43,714 nt of DNA, from NCBI RefSeq assembly GCF_001306115.1, contig NZ_LGCL01000007.1, positions 1 through 43,714 on the forward strand. The letters run 5' to 3'. The position numbers and the translations under genes were made by a program. Below, piece by piece: positions 16,618-25,951 of the stretch. The notes below the pieces were generated by a model that worked only from the letters and a program-made list of their open reading frames with translations, made no database searches and was not told the origin of the DNA. The DNA is from Ornatilinea apprima (GTDB taxonomy: Bacteria; Chloroflexota; Anaerolineae; Anaerolineales; Anaerolineaceae). Each line of letters starts with the position of its first letter. Position 1 is the stretch's first letter.

Positions 16618-17580
16618 ATGTATCTTTCGGTAGTGGTGCCGGTATATAACGAGCGGGATAACCTGCCTTTGCTGTACCAGGCGGTGGTGGACGCGCTGAA
16701 GCCCATTGAGAAACCCTGGGAGTTGATTCTGGTGGATGACGGCAGTCGCGACGACAGCCTGCCGGTGCTCGAATCGCTGGCGGACAGCGACCCGCAGCGC
16801 GTGCGGGTGATCGCTTTGCGGCGCAATTTTGGTCAAACGGCGGCCATCGCGGCGGGGATTGACCACGCCACCGGTGCGGTGGTGGTGCTGATGGACGCTG
16901 ACCTGCAAAACGACCCGCAGGATATTCCCATGATGCTGGAAAAACTGGAGCAGGGCTACGATGTGATCAGCGGCTGGCGCAAGAACCGCCAGGATACGTT
17001 TATCACCCGCACGCTGCCCTCCAACCTGGCAAATTGGCTGATCTCCAAAACCACCGGGGTTAAGTTGCACGATTACGGCTGCACGCTGAAAGCCTACCGG
17101 CGCGAAGTGATCACCGGTTTCCGGTTGTACGGCGAGATGCACCGCTTTATCCCCGTGTTTGCCAATTCGGTGGGCGCGCGCATTCTGGAAGTGCCAGTGA
17201 ACCATCATCCGCGCAAGTTCGGCAAGGCCAAATACGGCCTGGAGCGCACCTTTAAGGTGGTGCTGGACCTGTTCACCGTGCAGTTTTTGAGCCGCTATGC
17301 CAACAAGCCCATCTACCTGTTTGGCGGGACGGGCAGCGTTCTGATTCTGGTGAGCGGGCTGGTGCTGTTTTACCTGTTCATTCGGCGCATCTTCTTCGAT
17401 GTGTCGGTGATGAATTCTCCGCTGTTTCAAATAAGCACCATGGTGGCCATTCTGGGCTTCCAGTCGATTTTGATGGGGCTGATTGCCGAGCTGTTGGCGC
17501 GCACTTACCACGAGTCGCAGGGCAAGCCCACCTACACGGTGCGCAAAAAAATCAACTTCACTGAAGACGATCATTCCTGA
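16618..17580 (+). CDS. GT2 glycosyltransferase, DPM/GtrB-like
   Basis: A 320-residue enzyme of the polyprenyl-phosphate glycosyltransferase type. It has the catalytic N-terminal GT-A domain with YLSVVVPVYNE, VDDGS (39-43), LMDADLQNDP and the signature RKFGKAKYG, and two C-terminal transmembrane helices (about 232-260 and 275-305). Such enzymes make polyprenyl-P-sugar, the donor used by GT-C transferases like those encoded next to it, which supports co-operation. ATG 16618 is preferred since the domain starts there and GGAG precedes it; ATG 16567 lies closer to the promoter. Confidence 0.92.
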   Translation: MYLSVVVPVYNERDNLPLLYQAVVDALKPIEKPWELILVDDGSRDDSLPVLESLADSDPQRVRVIALRRNFGQTAAIAAGIDHATGAVVVLMDADLQNDPQDIPMMLEKLEQGYDVISGWRKNRQDTFITRTLPSNLANWLISKTTGVKLHDYGCTLKAYRREVITGFRLYGEMHRFIPVFANSVGARILEVPVNHHPRKFGKAKYGLERTFKVVLDLFTVQFLSRYANKPIYLFGGTGSVLILVSGLVLFYLFIRRIFFDVSVMNSPLFQISTMVAILGFQSILMGLIAELLARTYHESQGKPTYTVRKKINFTEDDHS

Positions 17581-17586
17581 GCGGCC

Positions 17587-18714
17587 ATGCGAATATTAGT
17601 GCTGACCCATGAATACCCGCCAGTGGGCGGGGGCGGAGGCCGGGTGGCGCAAGATGTATGCGCCGGGCTGGCCGCGCGCGGACATGAAGTGCGCGTGCTG
17701 ACCGCGCATTGCGCCGATCTGCCTTTCTATGAAAAGCGGGATGGCGTGGAGGTGCTTTTTCTGAAGTCCGGGCGCGCGCAGTTGTTCCGCGCCAGCCTGA
17801 AGGCGATGGCCGGGTATGTGTGGCAGGCCTTCTGGCAGGGGCTGAAGCAGATCCGCGCGTGGAAGCCGGACGTGATTCACGCCCAGTTTGCTGTGCCGGC
17901 CGGGGCGGCTGCCTGGGCGCTTTCGCTGGTGACGGGCACACCGTATGTGCTCACCGCGCACCTGGGGGATGTGCCGGGTGGCACGCCGGAAAAAACGGGT
18001 AAATGGTTCCAGATGATTTATCCCTTCACCCCGCCGATCTGGAAGCGCGCCGCGCGCGTAACGGCGGTGAGCGCGTTCACCCGCGACCTGGCGCTGAAGC
18101 ATTACCCGGTAGCGGTGCAGGTGATCCCTAACGGGGTAGATTTACAGGCGGTGAGCGCGGGTGAAATCACCTTGCACCAGCCGCCGGTGGTGGTGTTCGC
18201 CGGGCGATTTATGCAGCAGAAGAACGTGGTGCAGATCGCGCGGGTGATGAACCGCCTGGCCGACCTGGACTGGCGCTGTCTGATGCTGGGTGACGGTCCT
18301 TTGAAGGCGGAGGTGGAAGCCGAGATTGCGCGCGGGGGGTGCGCGGAACGCTTTGAGCTGCCTGGCTGGGTAACGCCGCAGCAGGTGCTGGAAGCGTTTG
18401 AACAGGCAGATATTTTGTTGATGCCCTCTTATTCGGAAGGGCTGCCGGTGGTGGGTGTGCAGGCGATGGCCAAAGGGCTGGCGCTGGCGTTGAGCGGCGC
18501 GGGCGGCAACCCTGAACTGGTGGAAGCGGGGCGCAACGGCGTTCTGCTGGAGCCGGAGGACGAGGCCGGCTACGAGGCCGCGCTGCGCGTCTGGTTGAGC
18601 GACCCGGAAAAGCTGCTGGCGGCGCGCCGGGCCAGCCGCGAGCTGGCGCAGCGCTTCGACCTGGGCAAGATTGTGGACGAATACGAGCAAGTGTTGCGCG
18701 CCGCGGCGCGATAG
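17587..18714 (+). CDS. GT4-family glycosyltransferase
   Basis: A 375-residue GT-B enzyme. The N-terminal acceptor domain has LTHEYPPVGGGGGRVAQDV and the C-terminal domain has VVFAGRFMQQKNV, LPGWVTPQQVLEAF and the EX7E-type SYSEGLPVVGVQAMAKG motif that binds the nucleotide sugar. It closely fits typical cytosolic capsule and EPS sugar transferases. It lies 6 bp after the GT2 gene, and the second UDP-sugar dehydrogenase follows. Substrate unknown. Confidence 0.92.
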   Translation: MRILVLTHEYPPVGGGGGRVAQDVCAGLAARGHEVRVLTAHCADLPFYEKRDGVEVLFLKSGRAQLFRASLKAMAGYVWQAFWQGLKQIRAWKPDVIHAQFAVPAGAAAWALSLVTGTPYVLTAHLGDVPGGTPEKTGKWFQMIYPFTPPIWKRAARVTAVSAFTRDLALKHYPVAVQVIPNGVDLQAVSAGEITLHQPPVVVFAGRFMQQKNVVQIARVMNRLADLDWRCLMLGDGPLKAEVEAEIARGGCAERFELPGWVTPQQVLEAFEQADILLMPSYSEGLPVVGVQAMAKGLALALSGAGGNPELVEAGRNGVLLEPEDEAGYEAALRVWLSDPEKLLAARRASRELAQRFDLGKIVDEYEQVLRAAAR

Positions 18715-18770
18715 ACCTATCTGATGAGGCCGGGCGCGAGCGCTGGATGCCCGGCAAGCGAGGAAGAAGC

Positions 18771-20045
18771 ATGCAATTTGAGAAAATTTGCATTTTGGGG
18801 CTGGGTTATATTGGTTTGCCTTCGGCCAGCACTTTTGCCACCCACGGTCTGCAGGTGGTGGGGGTAGACGTGGACCAGCGGGTGGTGAGCGGCCTGAAGA
18901 ACGGCGAAGTGCACCTGTTTGAGCCGGGGCTGCGCACGCTGGTGCAGGCGGCGATTAAGTCTGGCAAGCTGACCATCAGCAGCCAGCCGGAGGAGGCCGA
19001 TGCCTTTATCATCGCCGTGCCTACCCCGTTTTTGGAAGACAAACGCGCCGATATGCGCTTTGTGATTTCGGCTACCGAGGCGATTGTGCCGGTGCTGCGG
19101 CGCGGCAACCTGGTGGTGCTCGAGTCGACTTCTCCGCCGCGCACCACGGTAGACCTGGTGGCGCCCATTCTGGAACGGTCGGGGCTGAAAGCGGGCGAGG
19201 ATTTCTTCCTGGCTTACAGCCCGGAGCGGGTTCTGCCCGGCCAGATTCTGAAAGAGCTGATTGAGAACGCGCGCGTGATCGGCGGCATAGACGCGGCCTC
19301 GGCGGAAGCCGGGCGCGATCTGTACCGCGTGTTTGTGCGCGGCGACATTGTGCTGACCGACTCGACCACGGCCGAGATGGTCAAGATCATGGAAAACACC
19401 TACCGCGACGTGAACATCGCCATCGCCAACGAGTTCTCGCGCCTGGCCGACCGCTTCGGCGTGGACGTATGGGAGGCGATTGAAATTGCCAACCGCCACC
19501 CGCGGGTCAATATTTTGCGGCCAGGGCCGGGGGTGGGCGGGCATTGCATCAGCGTTGACCCGTGGTTTTTGGTGGAGGCCGCTCCCGACCTGACGCCGCT
19601 GATCCGCACGGCGCGCGAGGTCAACGACAGCCAGCCGCATTTTGTGCTCAAATTGGCGCAGAAGTTGCTGGGCGGTAATCTGAGCGGGCGCACGGTGGCC
19701 GTGCTGGGGCTGACCTATAAGCCGGATGTGGATGACTTCCGCGAAAGCCCGGCGGTGGAAGCGGCGCTGCTGCTGCAGGCGGCCGGGGCGCGGGTGCGCG
19801 CTCACGATCCTTTTCAGCCCAAACAACCGATTGACGGTCTGGATCTGTGCGATTTGGATGAGGCGCTACGCGGCGCGGACGCGCTGGTGGTGCTGGTGGC
19901 GCACAGCGAGTACCGGCAGTTGAATCCGCAGGCGCTGGCGGCCAAAACCACCGCGCGCAGCGTGCTGGACGCGGTGCATATCTTTGACGAATCTGCCTGG
20001 CGCGAAGCCGGGTTTAACCTGCAACGCCTGGGGCGCGCTTTCTAG
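18771..20045 (+). CDS. UDP-N-acetyl-D-mannosamine dehydrogenase-like (WecC family)
   Basis: A 424-residue UDP-sugar 6-dehydrogenase: GLGYIG (10-15), VDVDQRVV, IAVPTP, STSPPRTTVDLV and the active-site GPGVGGHCISVDP with Cys259. The STSPPRTT form is the hallmark of the WecC branch that makes UDP-ManNAcA. It is only distantly similar to the dehydrogenase at 8147, so the cluster encodes two different uronic-acid-forming enzymes. AGGAAG precedes ATG 18771. WecB, the epimerase that would supply UDP-ManNAc, is not in the window. Confidence 0.92.
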   Translation: MQFEKICILGLGYIGLPSASTFATHGLQVVGVDVDQRVVSGLKNGEVHLFEPGLRTLVQAAIKSGKLTISSQPEEADAFIIAVPTPFLEDKRADMRFVISATEAIVPVLRRGNLVVLESTSPPRTTVDLVAPILERSGLKAGEDFFLAYSPERVLPGQILKELIENARVIGGIDAASAEAGRDLYRVFVRGDIVLTDSTTAEMVKIMENTYRDVNIAIANEFSRLADRFGVDVWEAIEIANRHPRVNILRPGPGVGGHCISVDPWFLVEAAPDLTPLIRTAREVNDSQPHFVLKLAQKLLGGNLSGRTVAVLGLTYKPDVDDFRESPAVEAALLLQAAGARVRAHDPFQPKQPIDGLDLCDLDEALRGADALVVLVAHSEYRQLNPQALAAKTTARSVLDAVHIFDESAWREAGFNLQRLGRAF

Positions 20046-20056
20046 CGAGCAGACAG

Positions 20057-22072
20057 ATGAAGAGCAGTTACCTGGTGTGGAAAATCGCGGGCAGCCTGGC
20101 TTTGGCCGGGCTGGCAGTGGGTTTTGGCGCGAATCTGCAGCGCTATTACCAGCCGCTGCTGGAAGGCGCAACGCGCATTTCATACCCGATGGCGGCCATC
20201 GTGCTTTACGCGCTGATCACCGGCCTGCTGGCGCTGGTGTTGATCTGGGCGCCGGGGCGGCTGGCTTTTCTCAACCGCTGGCGTGACCGGCTGGGCGCCG
20301 GGCGCTTTGTTGTGGTGGTGCTGATCAGCATCGCGGCCGGGCTGTTCTTTGGGGTTCACTTCAGTGAGAGTTTTGTGCAGCCGTTTCAGAAGGCATGGTT
20401 TACCCTGGTTCTGGCGGTAGTGAGTGTGTGGCTGGCTTCGGGAAAGGGAAAAGGCCTGGATTTAGCAGGCGCGTCAATTGGCCTGACGCTGATGGGCAGC
20501 GCCTTCGCGCTGACGATTGCCGCTCAGCAGGTGGTGGATTATCCCTTTTCGCTGTACTGGTCGGAGGGCAACCGCCTGTATGATTATTCCATTCCGTTTG
20601 GCACACGGTTGTACGACCTTCCAACCGGTGTTGAGCCGCAACCGCTGACCAGCCTGGGGCGGCGCAGTTTGTGGGGACTGCCGTTTCTGCTGCCGTTTGT
20701 GAACATCAGCCTGGTGCGATTGTGGGATATGATCCTGTTCTCGCTGCCGTATGTGCTGCTGGGCTGGCTGGTATTCTGGCAGGCGCGGCGGGAATCGCTG
20801 TTCACCTGGGGATTGGTGGGCCTGTGGGCGTACCTTTTCCTCAATCAGGGGCCGATTTATACCCCGCTGGTGCTGTCCGCGCTGCTGGTGGTGCTGGCTG
20901 GGCGCGCCAAAACCCTGCCGGGCATGCTGCTGGTGGCTGTGGCGGGCTATTATGCCAATTTTGCCCGCTATACCTGGATGTTCGCGGCGGGGATGTGGGC
21001 GGTGATGATCGCCCTGCTGGAAAAGAAAGACCCCGAAGCAAGCCTGGCGCAGCGCGTGCGGCGCGCGGTTCTGCTGGGTGGGGCGGGGCTGGTGGGGGGC
21101 TACCTGATCCCCGAAGTGCTCAAATGGATGCCGATTGAACGCAGCCTTTCGGATGAGGCTACCGAACTGGTCTCGGTGGAGGGTATCTCCACGGTGGTAC
21201 AGCAGCAGCCGCTGCTGTGGCAGCGTTTGTTCCCCAACCCCACCAATCCGCTGGGGATAGTGCCCTGGCTGCTGCTGGCGGCCGGTCCGCTGCTGGCGTT
21301 GATGGTGTGGTTCGCGCTGAAAAAAGGCTGGGCGCGGCACTGGCTGCAGCGCCTGGCGGCGCTGGGTGTGCTGGGGGCTTTTCTGGGGGTGGGGCTGGTG
21401 ATCAGTGTGAAGATTGGCGGGGGCAGCAACCTGCATAACGTGGATATGTTTTTGATATGCGTGTTGATTCTGGCCGGGCTGGCCTGGGAGGCCGGACTGG
21501 GCGGCTGGCTGCGCGAGCAGGCGGGGAAGAGTGGCTGGGCGCGCGTTCTGCTGGCACTGGTGGTGCTGGTCCCGGCGGTAACGCCGGTTGTGCAGATTGA
21601 AACGTTTGGCTTTCCGCCGCGCGCGGAGACCGAGCAGGCCGTCAGCGAGATCCGCGGGCATGTGCAGGAACGCAAGCAGATGGGTGAGGTGCTTTTCATG
21701 GATCAGCGCCAACTGCTCACCTTTGGCTACATGGGTGAGGGGGTGACGCTGGTGCCCGACTATGAGAAGAAAGTGCTGATGGAAATGGCGATGACCAGCA
21801 ACGCGGAGTATTTTGACACTTTCTACCGCGATCTGGCGACGCGGCGCTTCTCGCTGATCATCGCGGAACCGATTTCGGTGACCTACCGCGGTGAAGAACA
21901 CCAGTACGGGAATGAAAATGACGCCTGGACGGATTGGGTGGCGATCCCGGTGCTGTGCTATTACGACCCGGTGGTTACTTACAAGCCATCGGGGGCAACA
22001 CTGTTCTTCCCGCGCAAAGAAGTTACGCCGCCGTATCCGGGCGCGCAGTGCCCGGCGCCCGACCAACCGTAA
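20057..22072 (+). CDS. Multipass membrane protein, probable GT-C glycosyltransferase (671 aa)
   Basis: About twelve to thirteen hydrophobic segments, with the first external loop reading LYWSEGNRLYDYSI (about residues 164-177) in place of a GT-C Asp motif; a Glu there may serve. After the last helix (about residue 515) a soluble domain of about 150 residues contains FMDQRQLLTFGYM and LIIAEPISVTYRGE, a pattern also seen in long membrane transferases of this phylum. It may polymerise or modify the glycan outside. The family is not recognised. No good ribosome site precedes the ATG. Confidence 0.65.
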   Translation: MKSSYLVWKIAGSLALAGLAVGFGANLQRYYQPLLEGATRISYPMAAIVLYALITGLLALVLIWAPGRLAFLNRWRDRLGAGRFVVVVLISIAAGLFFGVHFSESFVQPFQKAWFTLVLAVVSVWLASGKGKGLDLAGASIGLTLMGSAFALTIAAQQVVDYPFSLYWSEGNRLYDYSIPFGTRLYDLPTGVEPQPLTSLGRRSLWGLPFLLPFVNISLVRLWDMILFSLPYVLLGWLVFWQARRESLFTWGLVGLWAYLFLNQGPIYTPLVLSALLVVLAGRAKTLPGMLLVAVAGYYANFARYTWMFAAGMWAVMIALLEKKDPEASLAQRVRRAVLLGGAGLVGGYLIPEVLKWMPIERSLSDEATELVSVEGISTVVQQQPLLWQRLFPNPTNPLGIVPWLLLAAGPLLALMVWFALKKGWARHWLQRLAALGVLGAFLGVGLVISVKIGGGSNLHNVDMFLICVLILAGLAWEAGLGGWLREQAGKSGWARVLLALVVLVPAVTPVVQIETFGFPPRAETEQAVSEIRGHVQERKQMGEVLFMDQRQLLTFGYMGEGVTLVPDYEKKVLMEMAMTSNAEYFDTFYRDLATRRFSLIIAEPISVTYRGEEHQYGNENDAWTDWVAIPVLCYYDPVVTYKPSGATLFFPRKEVTPPYPGAQCPAPDQP

Positions 22073-22092
22073 CGCGATAAAAGGGGTGCTGT

Positions 22093-24060
22093 TTGCTGTT
22101 ATCCTGGGTGTGGTTTGCCGTGTGGATGAGCGGCGGGCTGCTGCTGGCGGTCCGCGCTTTTCGGCTGCAAGGATACGAGAAACTCCCGGTGGGCCTGGCG
22201 GTGGGTTTTGCGCTGCAAATTTTGCTGGCCAATATGCTGGCGCGGGTGGTAAGCCTGCCCGCGGCGGCGTGGGTCTCGGCGGGGGCGCTGCTGGTAAGCG
22301 GTCTGCTGCTGAACCGGGGGCAGTTCCGTGAGCGGTTGAAGATGGAACGCCCGCTGTTGAGCCTGGCGGTGATGGCGCTGATCGCGGCCACGGCCGCGCG
22401 GGTGGCGTTGGGCACGACCATCTTTGACGATTACGCGCATTTGCCGACCACCTCGCTGATGGCGGCCGGGGACGTGCCGCCTCATTTCGCGCTGGATCCC
22501 GGCGTTCCCTATTATTATCACTATTTTCTGATGCTGTTCGCCGCGCAGTGGACGCGGGTGGGCGGGCTGCTGCCCGGCACCGCCCTGGACCTGGCACGCG
22601 GCGTGTCTTTCGCGCTGGCGGTGGCGCTGGCCGCCGTGTGGGCGCGGCGGCTGACCGGCAGGCGCGCTGCCGCAGTGCTGGGTGGGGCGTTTGCCGCCCT
22701 GGCGGGCGGAACGCGCTGGCTGATGCTGCTGCTGCCGCAGGGCGTGCTGACGCGCATCTCCGCGCAGGTTACGCTGATCGGCAGCGGGGCCACCTCGGGC
22801 GCGGATTTGCTCAGCGCGCTGCAGAGCGGCTGGGGGGTCGACAGCGGCGCGCCGCTGGAACTGCCCTTTGCCTTTGCCAACGGCATCAACGCCAGCGGGG
22901 TGGCGGGGCTGCTGGGACCTAACAGCCTGTGCGGCCTGCTGATCACCCTGGCGCTGCTGTTAACCTTCAACCGCTGGCGCGACGGCTGGGGCGCGGCGCT
23001 CAGCGCGCTGCTGCTGGCGGCTTCGTTTCTGACCGGCGAAAGCGACCAGATTTTGACCACGGCGGGCTGGGGGGTGGTGCTGCTGGGCGCGGCGATCCGC
23101 GCGCGCGGGCTGCGCCTGCCGCGCTCATTTTGGCAGTGGATGGGCGTGTACGCGGCGGGCAGCCTGCTGGGGCTGGCGCAAGGCGGGGCGTGGACGGAAT
23201 ACCTGCTGACCTTCGCGGCGCGTTTGGGCGGCGCGCAGACAGTTTCTTCCTACCAGACGGTGGGCTTTGAACTGGCTGCGCCGGCGCTGGTATCGTCTCA
23301 CCTGGGGGTGATGCCGCTGAGCCGCCCGTTTGCTTTTTTGGCAGCGCTGTTTGAGCTGGGGCCGGGGCTGCTGGCCCTGCCTTTGCTGGGATTCTACGGC
23401 TTGAAGGCGCTGCGCGCCGGGCGCTGGTTTGAAAGCGCCTTTGTGTGGGGCGGGCTGCTCTCGCTGGTCACGATTTTTGTGCAATTCACCGGCTCGACGG
23501 GCGTGCGCAACACTTCGCGCCTGTACGGTTTTGTCTCGCTGGCCATGCTCTATGCCCTGCCGCTGGTATGGCGCTGGGCGGCGCGGCGCGCGGCCTGGGC
23601 GCGGGTTACGGCGGCCTCGCTGGGCGCGCTGACTTGCCTGGGCGGGCTGGTGCTGGGCGGCTACCTGCTGGCGTCCGCGCCGCAGCCAAAGTATGGGGCG
23701 CACCTGAGCGCGCTGGACGTGGAACTGTCAGAGCGCAACTGGAACCGTCTGGAGGCGGGCGCGCTGATCTATGCCAAAGACCCCGGCGGGGCGGTAACGC
23801 TCTTCGGGCGGCCGAGCGATGCGGCGCTGACCTGGTTCGAATACAAGCCGGAATGGCAGGCGCTGGGCGAGCGGGAAGACCCGGCGGCCTGGCGCGCGGC
23901 TGGTTTTGATTACGCCTATGTGGGCGGGCAGGCCGGTGACAGCGGCCTGGCGCTGGACGATTGGAAAAGAACCTGCGCGCGGGTGGTGGATGAAGCCGCC
24001 GACGGGCAGGGCAACTGGCGCGCGCTGCTGGATTTGCGCGCCTGCGCGGTGGAAGAGTAA
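22093..24060 (+). CDS. Multipass membrane protein, GT-C-like (655 aa), paralogue A
   Basis: The loop after helix 4 carries IFDDYAHLPTTSLMAAGD and VPYYYHYFLMLFAAQW, an Asp pair plus aromatic cluster typical of GT-C catalytic loops. More than ten helices follow, then a soluble tail of about 130 residues with CARVVDEAADG and RALLDLRAC. The next gene is a clear paralogue. The start is TTG at 22093, with AAAGGGG upstream; this is uncertain. It is probably a polyprenyl-P-sugar-dependent transferase at the outer face. The exact activity is unknown. Confidence 0.65.
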   Translation: MLLSWVWFAVWMSGGLLLAVRAFRLQGYEKLPVGLAVGFALQILLANMLARVVSLPAAAWVSAGALLVSGLLLNRGQFRERLKMERPLLSLAVMALIAATAARVALGTTIFDDYAHLPTTSLMAAGDVPPHFALDPGVPYYYHYFLMLFAAQWTRVGGLLPGTALDLARGVSFALAVALAAVWARRLTGRRAAAVLGGAFAALAGGTRWLMLLLPQGVLTRISAQVTLIGSGATSGADLLSALQSGWGVDSGAPLELPFAFANGINASGVAGLLGPNSLCGLLITLALLLTFNRWRDGWGAALSALLLAASFLTGESDQILTTAGWGVVLLGAAIRARGLRLPRSFWQWMGVYAAGSLLGLAQGGAWTEYLLTFAARLGGAQTVSSYQTVGFELAAPALVSSHLGVMPLSRPFAFLAALFELGPGLLALPLLGFYGLKALRAGRWFESAFVWGGLLSLVTIFVQFTGSTGVRNTSRLYGFVSLAMLYALPLVWRWAARRAAWARVTAASLGALTCLGGLVLGGYLLASAPQPKYGAHLSALDVELSERNWNRLEAGALIYAKDPGGAVTLFGRPSDAALTWFEYKPEWQALGEREDPAAWRAAGFDYAYVGGQAGDSGLALDDWKRTCARVVDEAADGQGNWRALLDLRACAVEE

Positions 24061-24073
24061 AGGGAGCCTGAAA

Positions 24074-25924
24074 TTGGCCGCGAAACTGCTGCAATTGGGT
24101 CTGCTGGTGGGCTGGGGCGCGCTGCTGTGGGCGGGCGGGCTGCTGCTGGTGGGCCGCGCTTATCATCTGCCGCGCCGCGAGCGCTTGGCAGCCGGTTTGG
24201 CGGCTGGCCTGCTGGTGGACGTTCTGCTGGCGGGGCTGCTGAGCCGGATCGCGGGCGCGGGGATGGCCTTTGGTCTGGCGGCCATACTGACCCTGCTGCT
24301 GGGTATTGCTGTGAACCTGCCCTTCGGCAAAGGAAATGGGAAAGACTGGATGCCGGCGCGCTCAGACGCGGGGCTGCTGTTGATTCTGGCGGCCGGGGTG
24401 GGAGTCTTCGCGCTGATCGGGCGTGGAACCAGCCCGGCGAGCGACGCGCACAGCCTGCCGCTGGTCTCGCTGCTGGCGGCCGGGGAGGGCGTCCGCTGGG
24501 CGGGCGGCGCGCTTTTCAATGAAATTCTGGCCGCGCAGGTGATGCGCCTGGGCGGTTTATCTGCGTGGCTGGCGCTGGACCTGGCGCGCGCCTTGAGCCT
24601 GAGCCTGGCGGTACTACTGGCCGGGCTGTGGGCGCGGCGCGCCACCGGCAGCGCGCTGGCGGGCTGGTGCGCCGGTCTGCTGGGGTGGTTGGGGGGCGGC
24701 GCGCGCTGGCTGCTGCTGCTCTTCCCCGCCGCTGTGCTGAACTGGCTGGGCACGGACGCGCAGCTCTTGCGCGCCAGCGGCAGCTGGCTGGGCGGGCTGG
24801 CCAACCGCGCCGGCGGGCTGGATGTGCCGTTTCTGCTGGCCAGTGACCTGCCAGCTGCCTTGTTCAGCCAGGGAATGACCGGCGGCACGCTGCTGGCCGG
24901 GGTGCTTCTGCTGGGGGCCGGGCGCTGGCGCGGTTGGCGCGGGGCGCTGGTTACGGGACTGCTGTTGGCCGGGGCGGCATTGAGCGCGCCCTGGTTTCTG
25001 ATTGTGGTGCTGACGGGCTTGCTGCTGGGGGGCGCGGCAGCCTGGGCAAGGGGAGAAATGAACCCGGCGCGGCGCGGCCGCTGGCTGGCCTGGCTGGGTA
25101 TGGGGGTGGGGGCGGGGCTTGCGCTGCTGGCGCTGGGGCTGCCTTTGCCAGCCGCGAACTGGCGCTGGCCGCCGAGGGTGATCTCTGCGGATTGGGGCGG
25201 GCTGTCGCTGTTGAACCCCCGGCATGGAGTGGTCCTGCTGGTTGAATCGGGCTGGCTGATTGCGCTGGCCGCTCCGGGGCTGGCCTGGTGCTGGCGCGCC
25301 TGGAGGGCCGGGCGCTGGTATGAGGCCGGCTTTTTGTCTCTGCCGCTGCTGGGCGGGCTGAGCCTGCTGCTGGGCGGCGCGGATTGGGCGCGCGAGCTGC
25401 AAGCGGCTGTGCCGGGCTTTGCCTTCAGCGCGATTGGCGTCAGCGCGGCGTGGATGTGGGCGCGCAGACGCGCGGGTTCCGCGCGCGGCTGGCTGGCGGC
25501 TGCCTGGCTGGTGGCGCTGGTGGGCGGCGGCGTGAGCCTGGGGGCGGCGCTGGCTGCGGCTCCCCGCCCGGTGCTGGCCGCGTTCATCGAGCCACTGGAC
25601 GCGCAGTTGATGGACGACCATTGGGACGCACTTGAGCCGCAGGCGCGCGTGTTTGATCCGCGGGCGGCGCGGGGAGAGACCCTTTTCGCGCGTACCAGCG
25701 GGCTGGACGAGGCCGCGCAGGCGCGCCTGAGCGCGAACCCGCAGGTGGAGGCTCTGCTGGCCGAGGGGGTGGAGTATCTCTACTACGGTTGGGCGGATTG
25801 GAAAACCAACGAAAAGGCGTATCATCAAATACAGGAATTGAGCTGCGCGCGCGTGGTGAGCGAATACGCCGCCAAACGCGGCGAGGACTATCGCGTGCTG
25901 GTCGATTTACGCGGCTGTCGTTAA
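24074..25924 (+). CDS. Multipass membrane protein, GT-C-like (616 aa), paralogue B with degenerate catalytic loop
   Basis: Homologous along its length to the preceding gene: same N-terminus, same LxLARALSLSLAVLLAG helix, same tail CARVVSEYA and RVLVDLRGC. The GT-C loop has changed, however: SDAHSLPLVSLLAAGEG replaces DDYAHLPTTSLMAAGD, and the tyrosine cluster is gone. It may be a non-catalytic partner or use a different substrate. The start is TTG at 24074, 7 nt after AGGGAG (24061-24066); an ATG at 23906 would lie inside the preceding gene. Confidence 0.65.
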   Translation: MAAKLLQLGLLVGWGALLWAGGLLLVGRAYHLPRRERLAAGLAAGLLVDVLLAGLLSRIAGAGMAFGLAAILTLLLGIAVNLPFGKGNGKDWMPARSDAGLLLILAAGVGVFALIGRGTSPASDAHSLPLVSLLAAGEGVRWAGGALFNEILAAQVMRLGGLSAWLALDLARALSLSLAVLLAGLWARRATGSALAGWCAGLLGWLGGGARWLLLLFPAAVLNWLGTDAQLLRASGSWLGGLANRAGGLDVPFLLASDLPAALFSQGMTGGTLLAGVLLLGAGRWRGWRGALVTGLLLAGAALSAPWFLIVVLTGLLLGGAAAWARGEMNPARRGRWLAWLGMGVGAGLALLALGLPLPAANWRWPPRVISADWGGLSLLNPRHGVVLLVESGWLIALAAPGLAWCWRAWRAGRWYEAGFLSLPLLGGLSLLLGGADWARELQAAVPGFAFSAIGVSAAWMWARRRAGSARGWLAAAWLVALVGGGVSLGAALAAAPRPVLAAFIEPLDAQLMDDHWDALEPQARVFDPRAARGETLFARTSGLDEAAQARLSANPQVEALLAEGVEYLYYGWADWKTNEKAYHQIQELSCARVVSEYAAKRGEDYRVLVDLRGCR

Positions 25925-25951
25925 TCGACGGCGCAGAAAGTGGAGCGGCAA

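Noticed and set aside
15007..17574. An 855-codon open frame on the minus strand
   Set aside because: It is a shadow of three plus-strand genes in high-GC sequence, rich in His, Gln and Arg with no recognisable domain.
20474..22597. A 707-codon open frame on the minus strand
   Set aside because: Antisense to two membrane-protein genes with strong codon structure; composition is typical of a shadow frame.
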